Virus record (IMG/VR): IMGVR_UViG_3300047563_000187
Span: 62,001-126,000 of that record
DNA from: a virus
Length of the DNA: 64,000 nucleotides
Strand: one strand, 5' to 3'
Part shown: in pieces, positions 59,280 through 64,000 of the stretch
How the letters are laid out: every line of letters begins with the position of its first letter
Numbering within the stretch: position 1 is the first letter of the stretch
Notes under the pieces: model-generated
What the model was told of the DNA's origin: nothing
Seen by the model: only the letters and a program-made list of their open reading frames with translations
The model's database searches: none
Made by a program: the position numbers and the translations under genes

Positions 59280-60069
59280 CCAGATATTCCTCCATTCTCT
59301 CCTCTACTCCTGGGACATCCAGGAACAGCCCGGACTCCGGGAACTCGATCATATCCCATAGATATCCTCTAAACAACGCATGATAGAAGGCATAGTAGGG
59401 GCCTGTGTGCTCACGAGAAGGGATAATGTGCACGTTCTTCTCTAAGATGCCTGCAGTAAGGCCTACCTCAGAGCACTTCAAGGTGTACACGTTCTGACTA
59501 CGCTCAACCAGATACATGCCGGAGAACTGAGGTGCCATTACATATGCTCCAGTCCCTCTCAAGAACCCCTCCAGCTGAGCATAATCCTGAGCTAGGATCA
59601 GAGGATGCGGCTTGAAGATAGCCCCGGGGTGGCGAAGAGCAATGTCGATAAGGTCTTGCTGGGCGATTGTCTTAATGATATTCGAACCTGGCAGGATCAC
59701 TACGGTGTCCGAGTGATACAGAGGAAGCAGCTGATTGCTGTACTTGTCACCTACATGGTCTGCAATGAGATTGCGGTAAGAGAGGCCGATACAGCCACGC
59801 TCTTTAAGCGAGTCCACCATGTTCAACGTGAAGGCGTTATCGCACGGACGAACATATAGTCCGCCGAGGTTGACGAACATCTCGGTGTACGTGAGGTTTT
59901 CAGGACGTCCAGGGTAGGACATATCGTATTCGATGAAGATGCCGCGGGCTCTAGCCTTGGCAACGAAGATATCCGCTAGCTTCTTACTGCTAGCGAATCC
60001 ATCTTTAGGTGCGGTAAAACCGCAGCGGCCCATAAGGACCGCTGGGGAGTTGTGATCATTTAGTAGCAT
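59209..60069 (-). CDS. Probable GT-B glycan or polysaccharide transferase
   Basis: A 286-residue protein. The motif IFKPHPLI near residue 155 is the KPHP signature of GT-B enzymes such as capsule and CDP-glycerol transferases. Other features are SDTVVILPGSNI and GPYYAFYHALF. ATG 60069 is used; a TTG upstream at 60087 is an alternative. It overlaps the GT2 gene by 71 bases. The call rests on one motif and context. Confidence 0.5.
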   Translation of the reverse strand: MLLNDHNSPAVLMGRCGFTAPKDGFASSKKLADIFVAKARARGIFIEYDMSYPGRPENLTYTEMFVNLGGLYVRPCDNAFTLNMVDSLKERGCIGLSYRNLIADHVGDKYSNQLLPLYHSDTVVILPGSNIIKTIAQQDLIDIALRHPGAIFKPHPLILAQDYAQLEGFLRGTGAYVMAPQFSGMYLVERSQNVYTLKCSEVGLTAGILEKNVHIIPSREHTGPYYAFYHALFRGYLWDMIEFPESGLFLDVPGVEERMEEYLDAYQRFYHDYRTGSPSARPSLRS

Positions 60070-60235
60070 TGGCCAGCACCAACTCAACTTGCTTTCTGTA
60101 GTGAGACAGCACGTCGTTCATGCGGGTTTCGTACTTCAAAATGAACTCGAGGAATGCAGCTGCTTGAGCATCCTGAGAGCGGATGACTTCGTTCAGCTTG
60201 GCTTCCAATTCTGCAACTTTAGCTTCAAGACTCAT
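60056..60235 (-). CDS. Small coiled-coil protein
   Basis: A 59-residue, all-helical protein with heptad spacing (LEAKVAELEAKLNEVIRS). It starts at ATG 60235 behind AAGGAGA and overlaps the next gene by 14 bases. It may be a trimerisation or assembly factor for the fibres or a partner of the transferases. Confidence 0.6.
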   Translation of the reverse strand: MSLEAKVAELEAKLNEVIRSQDAQAAAFLEFILKYETRMNDVLSHYRKQVELVLANATK

Positions 60236-60269
60236 GGTAATCTCCTTATGTCGGTGCGGTAACTATACA

Positions 60270-60689
60270 TCAACGCCAGAAGGTTGACCAGTACGAAGTC
60301 CATGCTGTTGTGGTTGGTCTGCTCTTCCAAGCTGACTTGGCCAAGGATTTACCGATAGCGGTCCCTCGAGAAACCTGCCAACTAGTCGTAGTAGTACTAT
60401 TACTACACCCACCAGAGGCAGTTTGCTGAGAGGTAGTCCAATAGGTCGTCCAGTACGAGGTCCAGTAGGAAGTCCAGTATGAAGTCCAACCAGTGGTCGT
60501 AGATCTGCTTACTGCTAAGCTAGTCGTGTGGTAAGCACTCTTGCTGTAGAAGTGAGAAAGACTGATCGAGCCACTTGCGGGGATTCCAGGAGCTGCTCCG
60601 TAGTATTCATTAAGGGAGATCGGGTTTGTACCCCCGAACTCCGCTTGAACTTGAGCCATTGTGATGGCCCCACTCGCTTGCATAACCAT
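60270..60689 (-). CDS. Tail tip-like protein with Trp/Thr/Ser repeats, copy 1
   Basis: The 139-residue protein opens with a conserved phage motif (ITMAQVQAEFGGTNPISLNE, then YYG) found in tail or fibre proteins. A short LSHFYSKSAYHTTS segment follows, and then a long Thr/Ser/Trp-rich part with WTSYWTSYWTSYW. A second cluster ends the chain (WTSYWSTFWR). The repeat arises from a 12-base DNA repeat. The protein is paralogous to the next gene. Its Ser/Thr richness and place next to the glycosyltransferases make it a candidate acceptor. Confidence 0.65.
   Translation of the reverse strand: MVMQASGAITMAQVQAEFGGTNPISLNEYYGAAPGIPASGSISLSHFYSKSAYHTTSLAVSRSTTTGWTSYWTSYWTSYWTTYWTTSQQTASGGCSNSTTTTSWQVSRGTAIGKSLAKSAWKSRPTTTAWTSYWSTFWR
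60437..60490 (-). repeat. 12-bp tandem repeat encoding Trp-Thr-Ser-Tyr
   Basis: About 4.5 imperfect copies of a 12-base unit of type GTCCAGTAGGAA in the plus-strand view. They encode successive W-T-(S/T)-Y blocks. Copy number could change by slippage without breaking the frame. Confidence 0.7.
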
Positions 60690-60692
60690 GAT

Positions 60693-61094
60693 TTATCTCC
60701 AGAATGTTGCCCAGGAGGTCCACCACGCAGTGCTTGTACTCATGCTCTTAGGGATCGACGTAGATTGGGAAGTCGTACGGGAAACCTGCCAGGTTGTCGT
60801 GTAGTAGATGGTGGAACCACAGCTACCAGACATTGTGGTTTGACGGCTTGTATTCCAAGTCGTTACCCATGCAGTCGTCCAGAAAGACACCCAAGAGGTT
60901 GTGGTATTCTGGCTGGTTACGCGGCTGGTCGTGTGATACGCACTCTTACCGTAGAACTGGGAGATGCTGATGGTACCGCTGCCAGGGATCCCAGCAGCAG
61001 CTCCGTAGTACTCGCCAAGATCGATAGGGGCAGTTCCTCCGAATTCGTTTTGAATGTCGAGGAATCCAATTAAGCCACTAGATGGAAGTGTCAT
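60693..61094 (-). CDS. Tail tip-like protein with Trp/Thr/Ser-rich end, copy 2
   Basis: A 133-residue paralogue of the previous protein. It has the same start pattern (LIGFLDIQNEFGGTAPIDLG, then EYYG), FYGKSAYHTTS and an end rich in Thr, Ser and Trp (WVSFWTTAWVTTWNTS). The repeats are less regular at the DNA level, so copy 1 may be a younger expansion. It lies four bases upstream of copy 1. Confidence 0.65.
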   Translation of the reverse strand: MTLPSSGLIGFLDIQNEFGGTAPIDLGEYYGAAAGIPGSGTISISQFYGKSAYHTTSRVTSQNTTTSWVSFWTTAWVTTWNTSRQTTMSGSCGSTIYYTTTWQVSRTTSQSTSIPKSMSTSTAWWTSWATFWR

Positions 61095-61105
61095 AGATTG
61101 CTCCG

Positions 61106-61720
61106 TTAGTTGTACTGCCAGATATCGTCGGGGATCTGGCTGGAAATGTCAGAGTAATCAACGGTGATAGCCTGAACATCGTCTAGCGTCTTAGCCTTCT
61201 GAAGTCTATCCTCCAGGCCTTGACGGCGTCCGAAGGTGGCACCGGAGATTTGTGCGAACAGATTTGCCTTCTCGATGATCCGATCGACCAGAATCTCCTT
61301 GTCGATGCCGCGGTAAAGGGCGATAGCATCAGTCATAGGAGTCGGGTAGTTCGGGTCTCTGCGATAGTGCAAAGCTTCGATCTCTTGCTTGTACCATGAG
61401 ACGATCTCCATCACAGGATAGATGGAGGTCACCTTGGATAAGGCCTCATCGGCCTTCAAATTGATCTCATTGAGTTTAGATCTTTTGGCCAAATCAAGAG
61501 TGTTGTAGATGGTATCACGGAATTCTAACCGGCCACTAACAACATACACGACTTTCCCTTTGTTTTGCTGACGGATGGCCGTGTCATAGACGTCATAGCT
61601 CACCTCTAGCGATGGGTACGGGACTGTCGGAGAGGTGTTGGTGTCATAGAACCCCTTCACCTTGCCTGTACCTACGTCGTAGTGGATGTAATAGTAGATT
61701 ACACCTTGAGAATCAGACAT
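61106..61720 (-). CDS. Fibre-associated or fibre assembly protein (probable)
   Basis: A 204-residue protein with a beta-rich first half and a helical second half (VMEIVSWYKQEIEALHYRRD near 104-123). The layout and its place after a fibre gene resemble tail fibre assembly proteins. It overlaps the fibre gene by eight bases. The family is not certain. Confidence 0.5.
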   Translation of the reverse strand: MSDSQGVIYYYIHYDVGTGKVKGFYDTNTSPTVPYPSLEVSYDVYDTAIRQQNKGKVVYVVSGRLEFRDTIYNTLDLAKRSKLNEINLKADEALSKVTSIYPVMEIVSWYKQEIEALHYRRDPNYPTPMTDAIALYRGIDKEILVDRIIEKANLFAQISGATFGRRQGLEDRLQKAKTLDDVQAITVDYSDISSQIPDDIWQYN

Positions 61721-63095
61721 TTTGCTTACCCTCCAGCTTTTCCAGACGACGAGTCAGAGCAGTAATCGCAGCAGCTTGTACAGCAACGACACGCTCGTAA
61801 GTCATAGTCTTGTAGTTCTCCCCAGATTTAGAGACGATGGAGCCATCTTCTAAGGTTTCGTAATCGAACGGGGCGAGCGGAGTCAGCTCTGGGAAGTCCT
61901 TATTGACCTCGCCGGCCAACAGGCCTACTTCCAGCTTCCTAGGGTCATATCCGTACTTAGCACCTAGATCGTTAGCGTGGTAGCGAACTTTACGCCAGCG
62001 GTTCACAGCATCCAGGCAGAACTCCGGATCTAGCTCTTCGATAACCTCTTTGAGGCGCTCATCGGAGTAGTACGCAGTTACGTTGCTACCGAAAGCCCCT
62101 TCGCCTGCCGTGTAGAAGTTCTTACCGTTGTACACACGGACCCAGGTGGTGTCGGTCATGTGCATGCCGCCACCGTAGGTTTCACTGTACCAACCGGAAC
62201 CACCAATAGATCTGAACCAGTTATTCGTGTACACGGTTCCGTAAGATCCGCCGTCTGCCATAGCACCGATTTCTGCCGGAGTAGGTTTTTGGTTACCGTT
62301 GTAGTTGACTACCCAGGCAGTCCAAGCCCCAGCGTTTACCTTGTAGCGGTAAGCGTGGCGTCCACTGGTATCCATGTAGTCCTGCCAGATCCAGTTGTTA
62401 GTGTTGTTGTGCGTGCCACCATCTGAAACCATGACCATAAGACGACCATAGATACCGCCGGCCCATGGGGCGTTAGGGACGTTAGCAGCTGATCCGAAGG
62501 TGTAGAAACCGTCAGAAAGTGCTGCGTTGAAGTCAGTCAGACTACCTCTATTTGTGTTGAAGTAGAGGGCATCGTGGTTGTGACTTGCAGACGCCGCACC
62601 GAGCCACGTCATCACCGCGGCAGGGTTGCTGCAGTATCGGGTGTAGTTATCCGTGCTGCTATTGGTGCGAAAAGCAATAGCACCATTCATAGTAGTCTGA
62701 TCCGCGTAGCTAGCCCGCAGTAGACGCACACTAATATCAGCACTGCCGTCGCGAAGGGCTAGTGTATTAGCAGTTGCGGCAGATGACTGATTGTTCAGGT
62801 CAGTGATATCAGCAGCAGTATGCGTGTGGGCAGTAGCTGGGAAAGTAGATGGCTTACCAGTGATACTCCCCCAGGCCGGAGACCCGAGGCCTGCAATGGC
62901 CGCCATGGCAGCGTCATAGGCTGCCTTTACGGCAGCACTTGTTGCGTACGTAGTAGAAGACGCAGTCGTGTAGCTATCAGACGCACCCCAGTTGTTAACA
63001 CTGCCAAGACCGACAGTGGTTTTATCCGGGAAGTAGTTCCCTGCGTGGTACGCAGCGAACCCCCCGATAGTTGTTCCAATTGATAAATCAGCCAT
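61713..63095 (-). CDS. Tail fibre with S74-type intramolecular chaperone end
   Basis: The 460-residue protein is repetitive and Asn/Thr/Gly-rich for 330 residues. It then has YSDERLKEVIEELDPE, VGLLAGEVNKDFPEL and NYKTMTYERVVAVQAAAITAL at the end. This is the peptidase S74 chaperone domain of endosialidase-like fibres, which aids trimer folding and then cleaves itself off. Cleavage should be near SDERLK. It is between fibre-associated genes. Confidence 0.85.
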   Translation of the reverse strand: MADLSIGTTIGGFAAYHAGNYFPDKTTVGLGSVNNWGASDSYTTASSTTYATSAAVKAAYDAAMAAIAGLGSPAWGSITGKPSTFPATAHTHTAADITDLNNQSSAATANTLALRDGSADISVRLLRASYADQTTMNGAIAFRTNSSTDNYTRYCSNPAAVMTWLGAASASHNHDALYFNTNRGSLTDFNAALSDGFYTFGSAANVPNAPWAGGIYGRLMVMVSDGGTHNNTNNWIWQDYMDTSGRHAYRYKVNAGAWTAWVVNYNGNQKPTPAEIGAMADGGSYGTVYTNNWFRSIGGSGWYSETYGGGMHMTDTTWVRVYNGKNFYTAGEGAFGSNVTAYYSDERLKEVIEELDPEFCLDAVNRWRKVRYHANDLGAKYGYDPRKLEVGLLAGEVNKDFPELTPLAPFDYETLEDGSIVSKSGENYKTMTYERVVAVQAAAITALTRRLEKLEGKQNV

Positions 63096-63124
63096 GAAAA
63101 TGTCCTCTTAGGTCTACGTCTAGT

Positions 63125-64000
63125 TTAGATTTCCTTCAGACGGAATGCGTTCACACCATCGCGTTTACTCATACGCAAAGTGTTGAGTGGGATAAGCATT
63201 GGCATCGCCCACTGAGATTTAGCTACTGCGTTTCCGTTGTAGTAATCCAAGAAGCGAAGTCTCAGCTTAGCGGTCGAGTTGGCCAGCTTAAAGAAGCCTT
63301 GACCTCCTGCGTTCGGAGCCACGATCATACTGGCAAACATGCGGTCACTGGAGATGTCAGCTTTGACAAACTCTGTGACTTGAGCAGCCGTCCAAGATTC
63401 CGGCAGGATCAATCCTACCATAAGTCTCCACTCAGATAACCCGTTGTTAGCAACCTCAGCTGCACTATGGATGTTGAAGTACTGGTTGCTATCTACTGCC
63501 GCGGTAGCCCGCTGTAAAGACCCTACTTGCGTATCTTTGACGTCATACGTATACATGCCGAAATAGAGAGATCCAGCAGTCTTAATCTCCGACTTAACCC
63601 AGATAGCTGCTAAATACGGAGTATCAGGCTTGATACTTACGATAGGTAGAAGGAACTGAGTATCTGCGTTAGAGGTATCAGTTGCCAGCTTGCTGTAGCG
63701 AGTACAATCAGCATTCGCCAAGGTTCTCGTGAAGATCTTTACCGGCTCAGCTGTGGCGCCGCCGTTGAGCATATCTGCAGGCATCACACCTGTGTAGAGG
63801 TTCTGGGCACTGCTGTAGATCTCCCAGTAGCTATCACGATTGAACAAATCAAACGGAAGCCCTTCGTGGAATCCTCTGGCTGAAAGGATATGGTCACTTG
63901 TGATCACGCGGTTCACAAAAGAAGATGCTGTAGGAGATACTCCAGAGCGGACAACTGTTAGGTTGCGGAACTCCGACTTACCTACGGAGATGTTGCTGGG
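63125..64000 (-). CDS. Tail fibre protein, C-terminal part (cut by window edge)
   Basis: The frame is open to base 64000, giving 292 residues of a longer protein. The visible part is beta-rich with YWEIYSSAQNLYTGV, TPYLAAIWVKSEI and an end in KRDGVNAFRLKEI. It looks like a carbohydrate-binding or fibre head domain. A GTG at 63916 is not the real start because the frame is open upstream with protein-like composition. It is the upstream neighbour of the S74 fibre. Confidence 0.7.
   Translation of the reverse strand, partial: PSNISVGKSEFRNLTVVRSGVSPTASSFVNRVITSDHILSARGFHEGLPFDLFNRDSYWEIYSSAQNLYTGVMPADMLNGGATAEPVKIFTRTLANADCTRYSKLATDTSNADTQFLLPIVSIKPDTPYLAAIWVKSEIKTAGSLYFGMYTYDVKDTQVGSLQRATAAVDSNQYFNIHSAAEVANNGLSEWRLMVGLILPESWTAAQVTEFVKADISSDRMFASMIVAPNAGGQGFFKLANSTAKLRLRFLDYYNGNAVAKSQWAMPMLIPLNTLRMSKRDGVNAFRLKEI

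Noticed and set aside
59280-60087. TTG start at 60087 for the GT-B-like gene
   Set aside because: It lies inside the coiled-coil gene without a ribosome site; ATG 60069 is preferred.
60270-61094. Tail repeats as a diversity-generating variable region
   Set aside because: The variation visible is tandem repeats of 12 bases, not a matched template with adenine substitutions.
1-64000. CRISPR array, insertion sequence or tRNA genes
   Set aside because: No regularly spaced repeats, transposase or recognisable tRNA was noticed by eye. A tRNA scan was not possible here.

Overview
The window reads as part of the genome of a large contractile-tailed bacteriophage (myovirus). It carries a terminase large subunit (cut by the left edge), portal, prohead protease, HK97-type capsid protein, tail sheath, tail tube, a gp5-like spike with a PAAR tip, and tail fibres (one cut by the right edge). 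A lipobox protein and a spanin-like overlap point to a Gram-negative host. No tape-measure protein, DNA polymerase, endolysin or tRNA was seen, so the genome continues well beyond 64 kb. I do not recognise the species.

Layout: 1-612 (-) terminase. 793-5827 (+) a ubiquitin-like conjugation cassette: tandem ubiquitin-like protein, an unknown protein, a small protein, an E2-like protein, a JAMM peptidase and an E1-like enzyme. This order resembles the bacterial PRTRC cassette as I recall it. 5852-9463 (-) fibre and virion-associated genes. 9464-9940 a large non-coding element (repeat A) and a promoter. 9941-17757 (+) mostly small accessory genes, including a retron-type reverse transcriptase operon, a KilA-N-like protein, a membrane/lipoprotein pair, a MazG-like enzyme, glutaredoxin, three tandem paralogues and a Nudix hydrolase. 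17830-46066 (-) the virion block: spike, tube, four small LLK-A proteins, sheath, neck, capsid, scaffold-like proteins, protease, then an unusual RNA polymerase (beta fused to the first half of beta', with the second half of beta' in a separate gene 1.5 kb downstream) and the portal. Repeat B, an inverted copy of repeat A, lies in the beta' gap. 46247-47085 (+) two small genes, 47075-47989 (-) a structural protein. 48034-54626 replication and repair: SNF2-like helicase, XPD/DinG-like helicase, a sigma-70 family factor on the opposite strand, a T7 gp2.5-like SSB and a Cas4-like nuclease. 54639-60235 (-) a glycan cluster: three GT8 glycosyltransferases, a radical SAM protein, a GT2 enzyme and a probable GT-B enzyme. 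60270-64000 (-) tail fibre genes, including two Trp/Thr/Ser-rich proteins and a fibre with an S74-type chaperone end.

How it may work together: the phage appears able to make its own RNA polymerase and sigma factor, so part of its transcription may be host independent. Many virion proteins share a hydrophobic-x-Lys-x-Ala motif that may be the maturation-protease site. The glycan cluster sits against fibre genes rich in Ser/Thr and may decorate them. The ubiquitin-like cassette is the most striking system: all the parts for precursor processing, activation, transfer and removal of a ubiquitin-like tag are present in a phage.
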